From positions 1 through 27,953 of the IMG/VR virus record IMGVR_UViG_3300020180_000102: DNA of 27,953 nt; one strand, 5' to 3'. The position numbers were made by a program, and so were the translations under genes. Source of the stretch: a virus. How positions within the stretch are numbered: position 1 is the first letter of the stretch; every line of letters begins with the position of its first letter. Below, in pieces: positions 1 to 6,937 of this stretch. The notes below the pieces were generated by a model. It did no database searches, was not told the DNA's origin, and was given only the letters and a program-made list of their open reading frames with translations.

Positions 1-560
1 GTCGCCCATACCGCCGCCCGCGCCGCCGCCCGCGCCGCCGCCCGCGCCGCCCATGCCGCCGCCCGCGCCGCCGCCCGCGCCGACGCCCACTCCGCCGACT
101 CCGCCGCTTTGGCTGCGGAATTAAATTCCGCTCTGAGTTTCCCTTCTGCTTCGCCGGCAATAACGCGCCGCCATAACTCAATCACTCTGTCGATGACAAT
201 CTTAGAGCGGTCATCCGCATAAGGTGTAACACGCTCTAACAACCAGACGTATAACGATGCGTCCACCGTGCTTAAATCTGCGCCCGGTTTAATTGCCGCT
301 AAAAATTCTTCTGGAAACATCGACCAGAGATGATCAGGTAGGTGCTCGAAGATCGTGTCCTCAAAATGAGCCAACGCTTGAGGAATGCCCAACTCCGTTT
401 CGTATAGGGCGTGATCGTAGCTCTCCAGCGTACAGCCGACTCCACAACCGAATTCTCCATCCCATCCCGTGCCGCGCATCAGTTTATCTGCTGCGCGATG
501 TGCGCGCACACGAGCGAGATACTTTTCCTTGATTTCTGGTCGTCCGTGGAATGCGTTCAC
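1..560 (-). CDS. Hypothetical protein with Ala/Arg/Trp-rich repeat tail (partial, runs off window)
   Basis: The frame opens at a GTG at 560 and stays open to the window edge, so the C-terminus is missing. An AGGAG box (complement of 571-575) lies about 10 nt upstream and supports this start. The first 140 or so residues look like a normal soluble acidic domain (begins VNAFHGRPEIKEKYLARVRA). From about residue 150 the protein becomes a tandem repeat of Ala with Arg or Trp (AARAAARAAAWAA pattern), encoded by the GCC/GCG-rich tract at 1-110. Such Ala-Trp repeat tails occur in hypothetical proteins from metagenomes and phages; no function is known to me. It has its own promoter (617-646) and is separate from the operon to its right. 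The reading of the gene as real rests on the RBS, the promoter and the long open frame. Confidence 0.7.
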   Translation of the reverse strand, partial: MNAFHGRPEIKEKYLARVRAHRAADKLMRGTGWDGEFGCGVGCTLESYDHALYETELGIPQALAHFEDTIFEHLPDHLWSMFPEEFLAAIKPGADLSTVDASLYVWLLERVTPYADDRSKIVIDRVIELWRRVIAGEAEGKLRAEFNSAAKAAESAEWASARAAARAAAWAARAAARAAARAAVWA

Positions 561-574
561 AATGATGTTTCTCC

Positions 575-684
575 TGTGTGATTGAATGTGATGCGAGTGA
601 AATGAACCTAGTAAACATTGTACCATCAGTATGTACACACTGTCAAGTGTGTGATTGAATGTGATGCGAGTGAAATGAACCTAG
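575..684. repeat. Direct repeat pair, 37 bp, flanking a promoter
   Basis: The 37-bp sequence at 575-611 recurs without change at 648-684 (offset 73 bp). The left copy is the 5' untranslated leader of the leftward gene starting at 560. The right copy ends inside the TAG stop codon (681-683) of the leftward gene 971-681. The promoter at 617-646 lies between the copies. The arrangement suggests that a promoter segment was inserted with, or caused, a short duplication at the gene boundary. Confidence 0.9.
617..646 (-). promoter_or_regulatory. Sigma70-type promoter with internal inverted repeat (copy 1)
   Basis: On the minus strand this reads TTGACA (646-641), an 18-nt spacer, then TACAAT (622-617). 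It is about 57 nt upstream of the GTG at 560. TGTAC (619-623) and GTACA (633-637) form an inverted repeat with a 9-nt spacer that overlaps the -10 box and the spacer, so a bound repressor would block polymerase. The same block occurs at 2222-2251. Confidence 0.75.
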
Positions 685-971
685 ACTTTCCCTTCGTGGC
701 GCTTTCCGTCGGCGTCATAGCGCCAGCGGTACGCACTGCGGCGTGGCTCGGTCACATGAGTGACACGCACGATGCGAATACCGCCCAAAGCACCACTTGT
801 GACCGCAACAAAGTGCATCCGCGTTGCCAGGCGCGCTTTTGCAGCGTTGCCAACGTCTGCGGCTTTGACGACATACAAACTTGGTGGCAGCCAGTCAGGA
901 GCGTTTTTGCGCTTCCACTGGACGTGGTAAAAGCCGCCGTCCGGGAATTGCGGAATTGACGGCTTAAACAT
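681..971 (-). CDS. Hypothetical protein, 96 aa (last gene of leftward operon)
   Basis: The 96-residue product begins MFKPSIPQFPDGGFYHVQWK and is basic (many Arg/Lys), with a Tyr/Trp-containing N-terminus and a charged C-terminus. I do not recognise the family. Its ATG at 971 overlaps the end of the gene ending at 964 by 8 nt, the sign of translational coupling within the leftward operon 2181-681. The TAG stop falls in the right-hand copy of the 37-bp direct repeat. No signal peptide or membrane segment is visible. It is judged real from its overlap and operon position; its function is unknown. Confidence 0.6.
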   Translation of the reverse strand: MFKPSIPQFPDGGFYHVQWKRKNAPDWLPPSLYVVKAADVGNAAKARLATRMHFVAVTSGALGGIRIVRVTHVTEPRRSAYRWRYDADGKRHEGKV

Positions 972-1563
972 GGCTCGCCTCCTTCGCGACGCCGATCAGC
1001 GCCTCGATGTCGGCGCTTGGCGCAAACATCGGAAAGCAGGCAGCGTCGGGTAAAACGACACAAAGTGAGCGTAGCACAGTGAAACGCGCGGCTTTGCGGA
1101 CGTATAAGGTCTCGTGCTGATCGTCGGCACGGCAAGCGATGACGCGCAGCGATACGGAGTCGCGCAGGCGTTCGATGGTGATCACAACCAGATCGCCGCC
1201 ATCTGTGGCGCGGCGAGTCAGTTTGTCGCCGATGGCGATGGCGTCGCCGCGCAATGTCATCTGATCCCAGACGGTCGCGGCGGCTGCTTGTGCCAGTAGG
1301 CGTTTTCCCTCCAGTTGCGCGCGCAGCGCCTTCAAGCGCTCAGTGCGGGTTGTTGATTTTTGGCGGCGCGCTTCATAGGCGGCTTGCGCCGCCCGCGCGA
1401 TCGCGGGACGTAATCGAAGCAGATGAAACCATACGCCGACAAGACTTCGATAATACGGATCGTCACCGCCGCGCCCGCGCACAGCGCGATAAGCGCGGTA
1501 CGCGAGCGTCCAATAGTCGCGCGTTGAGACCGGGATCGTGCGTGGCGAATAAAGAAGGCTCAT
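964..1563 (-). CDS. Hypothetical protein, 199 aa
   Basis: Starts MSLLYSPRTIPVSTRDYW. The ATG overlaps the TGA of the preceding 59-aa gene (ATGA at 1563-1560). The middle (about residues 55-95) is rich in Ala, Arg, Lys and Gln and probably alpha-helical or coiled. The C-terminal half (about 100-190) is a mixed, more hydrophobic domain that looks beta-rich. No catalytic motif or membrane segment is evident and I do not recognise the family. It is the third gene of the leftward operon and overlaps the next gene by 8 nt, so its product is probably made together with its small neighbours. Confidence 0.65.
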   Translation of the reverse strand: MSLLYSPRTIPVSTRDYWTLAYRAYRAVRGRGGDDPYYRSLVGVWFHLLRLRPAIARAAQAAYEARRQKSTTRTERLKALRAQLEGKRLLAQAAAATVWDQMTLRGDAIAIGDKLTRRATDGGDLVVITIERLRDSVSLRVIACRADDQHETLYVRKAARFTVLRSLCVVLPDAACFPMFAPSADIEALIGVAKEASHV

Positions 1564-1739
1564 GACTGCGCCGCCGCATCGTCGGCGGCGATGAAGCGCG
1601 CGATCAGCCGCCGCGCTGAATTCAACATGCGGGACTTTTTGAGTGCTTCAAGCTGCTCGCGCAGTTGGTCGGCGGTCTGTTGGTCGATTTCGTCGAGGTA
1701 TTCCGCGTTGCAGCGGATCGTGCAGGTAGTGTTTTCCAT
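1560..1739 (-). CDS. Small hypothetical protein, 59 aa, helical
   Basis: An ATG at 1739 opens a 59-codon frame ending in TGA at 1562-1560, which overlaps the ATG of the next gene (ATGA). An AAGGAT ribosome-binding box lies just upstream (complement of about 1750). The product begins MENTTCTIRCNAEYLDEID and continues as a charged, probably amphipathic helix with alternating Glu/Gln/Lys/Leu, then a basic-hydrophobic helix and an Ala-Asp tail. No family is recognised. Such a short helical protein could be an adaptor or DNA-binding accessory, but that is a guess. Start, RBS and overlap make the gene convincing. Confidence 0.65.
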   Translation of the reverse strand: MENTTCTIRCNAEYLDEIDQQTADQLREQLEALKKSRMLNSARRLIARFIAADDAAAQS

Positions 1740-1818
1740 TTTGTGCTATCCTTTTTGTAGAGGTCGCGCATTGCTTCCTGGCGGCGCGACCTGCTGCGAA
1801 TAATTGGTTTGGCGGCGA

Positions 1819-2181
1819 CTAGACGGCTTCGGCGGTTTGGTTAGCCGCCACGTTCATTTCATCCCACAGGTACGCGACGATTTGATCGCGGTACACGTGG
1901 TAATCGGTCGCCAGCCAATACTGGTCGCGCGACCAGCGCCAAACGCGGACGGTAATTTCATCGAATACGTTATCAACTGCGACGATTTCGCCATCCGCGC
2001 GTACCCACCGCTTCGTGCTGCACGTGTTGGGGTTCGGGCGGATAAAGCGCACCGTCGCGCCGATCATCGTATCGGGTGCGGTTGCCGCCGAGATCTCGTC
2101 TTGATCATTGGCGGGCGGCGCGATGACAAGCAATCTCACGACTGCTTTGAGAACAATTGGCGCGTTTTTGTAAATTGCCAT
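1819..2181 (-). CDS. Hypothetical protein, 120 aa (first gene of leftward operon)
   Basis: Begins MAIYKNAPIVLKAVVRLLVI; a GGAG box sits about 10 nt before the ATG, which lies about 34 nt downstream of the predicted transcription start of the promoter at 2222-2251. Roughly residues 38-75 contain short alternating hydrophobic stretches (GATVRFI, GEIVAVDNVFDEITVRVW), like a small beta-barrel domain. The C-terminal part is rich in Trp and Tyr. No motif identifies a function. Its place as the first gene behind a strong, possibly repressible promoter suggests an early phage function. Confidence 0.65.
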   Translation of the reverse strand: MAIYKNAPIVLKAVVRLLVIAPPANDQDEISAATAPDTMIGATVRFIRPNPNTCSTKRWVRADGEIVAVDNVFDEITVRVWRWSRDQYWLATDYHVYRDQIVAYLWDEMNVAANQTAEAV

Positions 2182-2221
2182 TTGCGTTGCTCCATTTCCG
2201 TGCTAATCTCAACATGTAAAC

Positions 2222-2251
2222 ATTGTACCATCAGTATGTACACACTGTCAA
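2222..2251 (-). promoter_or_regulatory. Sigma70-type promoter with internal inverted repeat (copy 2)
   Basis: On the minus strand: TTGACA (2251-2246), 18-nt spacer, TACAAT (2227-2222), directing the operon that begins at 2181. TGTAC/GTACA with a 9-nt spacer forms the same inverted repeat as in copy 1. The block is identical to 612-646. A further copy of the flanking word GTAAACATTG lies at about 2254-2263, between this promoter and the rightward gene at 2279. That layout would suit an operator array controlled by the adjacent regulator. Confidence 0.75.
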
Positions 2252-2278
2252 TAGGTAAACATTGAGAATGAGGCGGCA

Positions 2279-2494
2279 ATGAACGAGGAAAAGCGAAACG
2301 AGCGCATTGCTTTTGACGTGTATCCCCGCGAAAAGGGGGAGTTAGAGGCGTTGCGAGAGGATGCGGGCTATAAGCATTTAACGGATTACATTCGCGCGCT
2401 TGTTGAAAATGACGCTAAGCAGCGTGGCAAAACGTTCAAATTTAATGTTAATCGAGGCGGATACCGAGAGCGTAAATCGGATCAATCGTCTTGA
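2279..2494 (+). CDS. Small ribbon-helix-helix-like DNA-binding protein, 71 aa
   Basis: The 71-residue product starts MNEEKRNERIAFDVYPREKG. A short basic segment with a strand-like RIAFDVYP, followed by two helices (about 18-30 and 34-47), matches the size and layout of ribbon-helix-helix or Arc/CopG-like regulators; this is a fold-level guess. The tail is basic (KRGKTFKFNVNRGGYRERK type). A GAGG box lies 8-9 nt upstream of the ATG. It diverges from the leftward operon, with the promoter and operator-like repeats between them, which is the usual position of an autoregulated repressor. No standard promoter for it was clear. Confidence 0.6.
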   Translation: MNEEKRNERIAFDVYPREKGELEALREDAGYKHLTDYIRALVENDAKQRGKTFKFNVNRGGYRERKSDQSS

Positions 2495-2513
2495 TTGGCG
2501 AGGTTATATGCTG

Positions 2514-2642
2514 CGCCCGCTTTGTTGTGTCGTAATCGGTCGCGCACGTCGGCAAACTTTGCGCCCATTTCAAAAATGTCGTCGGCGACTTTACGCCCCA
2601 TCGTCTTGATTTCACTCGCGCGCTGCAGCACGACAATTCGCG
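2514..2642 (-). repeat. Inverted partial copy of the DUF3102-Dam gene (129 bp)
   Basis: This is the reverse complement of 4244-4372 with 127 of 129 positions identical (one difference in a Leu/Met codon, one silent Phe codon change). On the minus strand it encodes the same 42 residues as the DUF3102-like segment of the gene at 4102-5802, but with no start signal or downstream gene, so it is not a working gene. Any rightward transcript crossing it carries RNA antisense to the start of that gene's message. It fills most of the 316-bp gene-free gap 2495-2810. Confidence 0.9.
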
Positions 2643-2659
2643 GACTGCATGATGTCCGC
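2640..2659. repeat. 20-bp dyad element, copy 1
   Basis: GCGGAC-N8-GTCCGC, an inverted repeat with an 8-nt centre. The full 20 bp, including the centre, recurs in opposite orientation at 7623-7642 inside another gene. It abuts the end of the 129-bp inverted copy. It may be a protein-binding site or another small copied fragment. Confidence 0.55.
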
Positions 2660-2745
2660 TGTCGTGTAATTGGAACAGATAGTTCATGTTTAATCCACAA
2701 CCGTTGTGTGTCAAAAATTGCTGAAAAACTGGCGTTATCAAACAC

Positions 2746-2774
2746 TTGACAAATTGACTGATTAATGAGACAAT
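2746..2774 (+). promoter_or_regulatory. Sigma70-type promoter for the rightward gene at 2811
   Basis: TTGACA (2746-2751), 17-nt spacer, GACAAT (2769-2774). Predicted transcription start is near 2781, about 30 nt before the ATG at 2811 and after the upstream in-frame ATG at 2775, which therefore cannot be the start from this promoter. The surrounding DNA (2700-2800) is AT-rich compared with the rest of the window. Confidence 0.75.
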
Positions 2775-2810
2775 ATGTTTATTGACAGATTCAGCAAAGG
2801 AAAACACACC

Positions 2811-3839
2811 ATGAACCGCGACGCCGTGAAAACACAAATCCAAAAAGTCATCGACACTCTGCACAAAGAGCTTCCCCCAAAGGCGGTGCGTAATCAGTAC
2901 AAGGTAGGCAAAGCACAGAATCAGGCGTTAACCGATTTAGGCATCATTGACTTGATGCCGGTCGGGTTCGGTTTCGCGGACGCGGACGCGGTCATACGTG
3001 AGGCGCGGGATGGCGCGGACGTAGTTATGAATGTGCACGGCGAAGGCGAAAATTCTCCAAGTTCAGTACTCTACAAGCTGATCAATGCGGTTGAAGTCGT
3101 CGGTACGGATACGGTGACGATCGCCGATCAACCAGTAGTGACTACCAGTGCAGGTGACGTTGAAGTCGTCGGTCTGGATACGGTGACGATCTTTGTCTCC
3201 GAATACGACAACCAACACACGATTGGCGAATACACAGTTCGCTGCGAATTTTCTAGCTTCGAATTCGATAATACAATCCGTGTATTCGGCTGGAACACTA
3301 AAAATGCAAATAGAGGTAACTTCACAATCAGCGTTAAAGGCGAGGAATTGAACGAAGATGAAAACGTCGATTTTCATGGAAACATCTTTTTTGCGGTGAC
3401 TATCACCACGAAACAGATCGAAGCTGCGATCGTGGCGTACCGCGACAATGTGGCAAAGCTGATCCAAGAACAGCTGGCGGAACTTCACGCCGGTCTGAGA
3501 GGAAAGGTGGCATCGTCTTTGAAATCGCGCGCTGCGCTAGTTGACCGGATTATTCATACGGTCACGATAAACGTGTCAGCGAACGACAACGAACGCCAGA
3601 TTGGCGAAGTTTATGTCCGATGTGGTTTTCCGATATGGTCTTATGACAACAGAGTTCGCTGCTATGCCTGCCTGACCAAGAACACAGACGAACTCATAGA
3701 AGTGAAGTTTGCTTCGATTGAGTGCGCCGGTCTGGATCATCCGGATAAGGACGACGACACGTATTTTACGTTAGTTATCAGCATGATAGACGTTGAAAAT
3801 GCAGCAAGTATCTGCCGCGAAATGAAAAAACAAGTATGA
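2811..3839 (+). CDS. Hypothetical protein with duplicated ~90-residue domain, 342 aa
   Basis: The start is the ATG at 2811, preceded by AAAGGA; the in-frame ATG at 2775 lies upstream of the predicted transcript. The product (MNRDAVKTQIQKVIDTLHKE...) has a helical N-terminus and then two related domains. One runs from about residue 120 (VTIFVSEYDN...GEYTVRCEF) and the other from about 245 (VTINVSANDN...GEVYVRCGF); both continue into a similar beta-rich stretch and end in a helix (QIEAAIVAYRDN / DVENAASICREM). A shorter 23-residue repeat (VEVVG-TDTVTI / VEVVG-LDTVTI) lies at about 92-127. I do not recognise the family. As first gene behind a strong promoter it is probably expressed early. The next gene overlaps it by ATGA. 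Confidence 0.75.
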   Translation: MNRDAVKTQIQKVIDTLHKELPPKAVRNQYKVGKAQNQALTDLGIIDLMPVGFGFADADAVIREARDGADVVMNVHGEGENSPSSVLYKLINAVEVVGTDTVTIADQPVVTTSAGDVEVVGLDTVTIFVSEYDNQHTIGEYTVRCEFSSFEFDNTIRVFGWNTKNANRGNFTISVKGEELNEDENVDFHGNIFFAVTITTKQIEAAIVAYRDNVAKLIQEQLAELHAGLRGKVASSLKSRAALVDRIIHTVTINVSANDNERQIGEVYVRCGFPIWSYDNRVRCYACLTKNTDELIEVKFASIECAGLDHPDKDDDTYFTLVISMIDVENAASICREMKKQV

Positions 3840-4063
3840 CAGACCAATGGATGACTGTCGCACAGGCGGCTGTCTTCAAAAACACGAGTACGCGCACGGT
3901 GACGCGCATACTTAAAGACCAGGTGACGCGCTCAGCTATATTTCCGCACGCTGAGCGCGTCACCACAGACCGCAACCTCCTCACGTGGAGACTCCACGTA
4001 AGCGATGTCCTTGCGTGGCAGCCGCGCAAGCCTGGTCAGCCGCGCAAGACAACACAAAGCTGA
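3836..4063 (+). CDS. Small helix-turn-helix DNA-binding protein, 75 aa
   Basis: Product begins MTDQWMTVAQAAVFKNTSTR. The segment WMTVAQAAVFKNTSTRTVTRIL has the pattern of an excisionase/MerR-like helix-turn-helix, followed by a basic region with a Trp-rich wing-like part. The ATG overlaps the previous stop (ATGA at 3836-3839). Proteins of this size and pattern act as excisionases or small transcription factors in phages; without an integrase in view neither role can be preferred. The tail is Pro/Arg/Lys-rich. Confidence 0.6.
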   Translation: MTDQWMTVAQAAVFKNTSTRTVTRILKDQVTRSAIFPHAERVTTDRNLLTWRLHVSDVLAWQPRKPGQPRKTTQS

Positions 4064-4101
4064 ACTGCACACGAAGCCGTAATTTCGGAAAGGCGGAGAA
4101 A

Positions 4102-5802
4102 ATGGGAAAACGAAGCGATCCTGCTCACGGGTGGCAGCAACGACAAAACGCACTACAACGCAAGCGCGTTCGTGCCGAGCGCGCGATGGTCGTCAGCGGC
4201 GCGGACAAACAAATCTTTACCTATGCGGCAATGGACGCGGAAACGCGAATTGTCGTGCTGCAGCGCGCGAGTGAAATCAAGACGCTGGGGCGTAAAGTCG
4301 CCGACGACATTTTCGAAATGGGCGCAAAGTTTGCCGACGTGCGCGACCGATTACGACACAACAAAGCGGGCGGCTTCGAGGGATGGATCGAACACGAGGG
4401 CTTTAAACGGCGGTTTGTATACAACGTCATTTGCGTGTACGAGGCGTTCGCCAACCGTGCAAATTTTGCACAGTTGGATGTACAGGTATCGGCGCTGTAT
4501 TTGCTGGTCGCGCCTTCGACTACGGATGAAGCACGCCAAATGCTGATCCAGCGCGCCGAAGCGGGCGAGACGATCACGTACACCGCTGCAAAACGCGCGA
4601 TTGATCAGCATAAACCTGCTGCACCGCCGCACGCACCGATCCAACCGATGGATGACGCGGTGTGGGAAGGACTGGCGAATGCCGATCCCGCGCCAGCCGC
4701 CGAAGAGAGCAATCCCGCATTTACGCCGTTTGCATCGCCGCGGCGCGCTAAAGAGACAGAGACGGCGGTACCGTCATTGCCCGGCATCTTGGTTGGTCAG
4801 CGCGTCCAACATGGTAATGCTGCATGGAGCGTGATCGGTGTGACAAGCAGTCAGGTTACGCTGCGTTCGCCCAATGGCAAGCATATCACCGTCAATGTCA
4901 AGCCCATCATTGATGTGATGGAGATGACGGTCATGCCGTCGCCAATGATGCCCGCGAATACACCGCCTGCCGCAACGAATGGTAAATCGCACACGTTGAG
5001 TGTGCTGACGTCCAGCGACAGCGTTGGTCAGCGCGTCCAACATGGTAATGCTGCATGGGGCGTGATCGGTGTGACAAGCAGTCAGGTTACGCTGCGTTCG
5101 CCCAATGGCAAGCATATCACCGTCAATGTCAAGCCCATCATTGATGTGATGGAGATGACGGTCATGCCGCCGCCAATGATGCCCTCGAATACACCGCCCG
5201 CCGCGCCGCTGCGTGTGATTGCGCCGCCACCAGGCAGGAATCACCCCGCCTCAACGAATGGTAAATCGCACACGTTGAGTGTGCTGACGTCCAGCGACAG
5301 CAACGAATGGTATACGCCTGCGCGGTATGTGGATGCGGCGCGGGTGCTGATGGGTGGCATCGATCTTGATCCGGCGTCGTGCGCGCTTGCCAACGAGACG
5401 GTCGGCGCGGCGCGCATCTTTGCGCTTGAGGATGACGGACTGGCGCAGGAATGGCGCGGGCGCGTGTGGATCAATCCGCCATATGGCAAAGAGGACGGCG
5501 AAAGCAATCAAGCGCGCTGGAGCGCGAAGCTGATCAGCGAGTGGTGTGCCGGGCGGATCGATCACGCTGTGATGCTGGTCAACGCATCGACCGGCAGCAA
5601 ATGGTTTCAAGCGCTGTGGCAGTATCCGATCTGTTTTACCGATCATCGAATCGAGTTCAACAACGCTGCTGGCGCTGCAAGTCAGCCGACACAGAGCAAC
5701 GCCTTTGTGTATTTCGGTGACGCGCTTGAGCGGTTCATTGATGTGTTCTCCGCGTTCGGCGTGATCGTGCCGAACGCGATAAGGCGGAGCGCGTCACGAT
5801 GA
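4102..5802 (+). CDS. DUF3102-like domain fused to phage N-6-adenine DNA methyltransferase (Dam type), 566 aa
   Basis: The start is taken as the ATG at 4102, with a GGCGGAG box before it, because earlier in-frame ATGs lie inside the preceding gene. Residues about 45-120 (RIVVLQRASEIKTLGRKVAD... RHNKAGGFEGWIE) match the DUF3102 pattern seen in phage and plasmid DNA-processing proteins. Residues 231-400 hold two near-identical 77-residue repeats in a Pro-rich linker. From residue 401 (NEWYTPARYVDAARVLMGGI) to the end is the phage Dam family: the GGIDLDPAS S-adenosylmethionine-site region and the catalytic NPPYG at 458-462. It should methylate adenine N6; the target site cannot be read from sequence. 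Part of the DUF3102 segment is copied, inverted, at 2514-2642. The next gene overlaps by ATGA. Confidence 0.88.
   Translation: MGKRSDPAHGWQQRQNALQRKRVRAERAMVVSGADKQIFTYAAMDAETRIVVLQRASEIKTLGRKVADDIFEMGAKFADVRDRLRHNKAGGFEGWIEHEGFKRRFVYNVICVYEAFANRANFAQLDVQVSALYLLVAPSTTDEARQMLIQRAEAGETITYTAAKRAIDQHKPAAPPHAPIQPMDDAVWEGLANADPAPAAEESNPAFTPFASPRRAKETETAVPSLPGILVGQRVQHGNAAWSVIGVTSSQVTLRSPNGKHITVNVKPIIDVMEMTVMPSPMMPANTPPAATNGKSHTLSVLTSSDSVGQRVQHGNAAWGVIGVTSSQVTLRSPNGKHITVNVKPIIDVMEMTVMPPPMMPSNTPPAAPLRVIAPPPGRNHPASTNGKSHTLSVLTSSDSNEWYTPARYVDAARVLMGGIDLDPASCALANETVGAARIFALEDDGLAQEWRGRVWINPPYGKEDGESNQARWSAKLISEWCAGRIDHAVMLVNASTGSKWFQALWQYPICFTDHRIEFNNAAGAASQPTQSNAFVYFGDALERFIDVFSAFGVIVPNAIRRSASR
4792..5301 (+). 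repeat. In-frame tandem duplication (231-bp period) in the methyltransferase linker
   Basis: A segment of about 182 bp from 4792 recurs at 5023 with about four differences. A 50-bp segment at 4973-5022 recurs exactly at 5252-5301. The second repeat carries an extra Pro-rich insert of about 50 bp between its two parts. The 231-bp offset equals 77 codons, so the frame is kept. Each copy encodes VGQRVQHGNAAW-VIGVTSS followed by a beta-like stretch and a Pro/Met-rich spacer. Confidence 0.95.
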
Positions 5803-6302
5803 CCATGGAGAAGGCGCAGCTTGCACGCAGCCAGATTTATGAGGTGGCGTTTGCGAATTTTCTACGGCGGCAGCGCGGGTATTACGTGCTGCCGATGGGC
5901 GAGTACAACCGCACAGGTGCGCCTGCATTGATTGGTGCAAGCGAACGATTGACACTGCCCGACCTGCTGGCATGGCGCGAAAGCGGCGCGGCGTGGTTTG
6001 ACGTGAAGGTGCGCGCGCACGCCGATTACCATCACAAAACAAACACGCTGGTGACGGGTTTTCCGCAGCGTGATTTCCAACAGTATCAGCGCATCAAGCG
6101 GCTGACCGGGCTGCCTGTCTGGATCGTGTTCGTCCATGAACATGAGGCAGGTGTGTTCGCAGGCGAGATCGATACGCTGGTGATCTCGCATATTCATGCT
6201 GCCGATAACCTGGATCGCGGCGGCACGGTGTTTTTCATCTTCCACTATTTGTCGAAACTGTTCCCGTTGGGGGAATTGGAAAGGTTCAAGGAGGCAGGGT
6301 GA
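5799..6302 (+). CDS. PD-(D/E)XK-superfamily nuclease-like protein, 167 aa
   Basis: The start ATG overlaps the previous stop (ATGACC at 5799). The motif layout is that of PD-(D/E)XK nucleases: an N-terminal helix (ARSQIYEVAFANFLRRQRGY), then Pro54-Asp55 in LTLPDLLAW, and Asp68-Val-Lys70 in WFDVKVRA, followed by Gln/Tyr-containing helices (QRDFQQYQRIKRLTG) and strands (VWIVFVHEH). These enzymes cut DNA using a metal held by the two acidic residues and the lysine; related phage proteins are resolvases, Cas4/RecB-like or restriction-like nucleases. Its position directly after an adenine methyltransferase would fit a restriction-like or modification-sensitive role, but a recombination role is as likely. 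The family call rests on motifs only. Confidence 0.65.
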   Translation: MTMEKAQLARSQIYEVAFANFLRRQRGYYVLPMGEYNRTGAPALIGASERLTLPDLLAWRESGAAWFDVKVRAHADYHHKTNTLVTGFPQRDFQQYQRIKRLTGLPVWIVFVHEHEAGVFAGEIDTLVISHIHAADNLDRGGTVFFIFHYLSKLFPLGELERFKEAG

Positions 6303-6640
6303 CCAAAAAAGGGAAATTTAAGCGGGGATCGCGGTTCGTGCTGGAAGTGACGTTGTTCGACTATGCCGATCACGTTGAAATGGAATACGTGGTGCCGATG
6401 GGTGATGAGCCGCGCGACGCGATGATGACGGCAGTCAGTTGGTTGAACAACAAGCGCGTGTTGGGATGGCGCGAGGAGGGCGGTGGACTGCCGTGCACGT
6501 GGGAATTCGCCCATCAGCGAGCGGGGTATCGCCTGCGTGCGCAATTGTCACCCGTGGTGATCGATGGCGCAGAAATGGAATGGCTGACGGATGATGAGGC
6601 AGCAATGCTCATTGAATATGTACTCAAGAAGAAGGTGTAA
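6299..6640 (+). CDS. Hypothetical protein, 113 aa
   Basis: GTG start at 6299 overlapping the previous TGA (GTGA). The product begins MTKKGKFKRGSRFVLEVTLF and has alternating strands and helices with a Trp/Glu/Gly-rich centre (LGWREEGGGLPCTWEF). No membrane segment or known motif. It sits in a run of small unknown genes between the nuclease and the replication genes. Real because of the tight overlap and uninterrupted frame; function unknown. Confidence 0.6.
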   Translation: MTKKGKFKRGSRFVLEVTLFDYADHVEMEYVVPMGDEPRDAMMTAVSWLNNKRVLGWREEGGGLPCTWEFAHQRAGYRLRAQLSPVVIDGAEMEWLTDDEAAMLIEYVLKKKV

Positions 6641-6937
6641 ATGATGGAAATCAAAACGAGTACTGCTGCCGCCGTGATCAAACGGTGGGCATCGCACAAC
6701 CAAGCCGAGCAAGCGCGCGCTGAGCGGATCGCGGATCGGATCGCGGATCGGATCGCCAAACGCATTGAGACGGGGCGCTGCCGCGTTGATCATCACCGGA
6801 TCAAGCTGGGGATTTATACGGCGCGCGGCGAATCGATCTGGTGCGCGGTGGCGGCGGCATTGATGGCGCGCGGGTTCGGGACGCCGCTGGTGACGTTCGG
6901 TGTGTTTTACGTTGAGATCACACTGCCGAAGACGTAA
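6641..6937 (+). CDS. Hypothetical protein, 98 aa, with ADRI repeat
   Basis: The ATG follows the previous TAA without a gap; a GAAGGTG box lies just upstream, and the second ATG (6644) is an equally possible start. Residues about 22-42 form a basic helix with a small repeat (AERIADRIADRIAKRIE) made from a 12-bp DNA repeat around 6725-6755. The C-terminal half (YTARGESIWCAVAAALMARG...) resembles a small alpha/beta fold. No family recognised. A weak terminator follows immediately. Confidence 0.6.
   Translation: MMEIKTSTAAAVIKRWASHNQAEQARAERIADRIADRIAKRIETGRCRVDHHRIKLGIYTARGESIWCAVAAALMARGFGTPLVTFGVFYVEITLPKT

Noticed and set aside
2482-2745. Leftward ORF of 87 codons sharing 42 residues with the Dam fusion protein
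   Set aside because: It exists only because of the 129-bp inverted copy; no RBS, no promoter, and the flanking residues match nothing in the parent gene.
3985-4101. Upstream extension of the Dam fusion gene to the ATG at 3985
   Set aside because: It would overlap the 75-aa HTH gene by about 80 nt; ATG 4102 has a good RBS.
2514-4372. Template/variable repeat pair of a diversity-generating retroelement
   Set aside because: Only two differences, not at a set of adenines, and no reverse transcriptase gene in the window.
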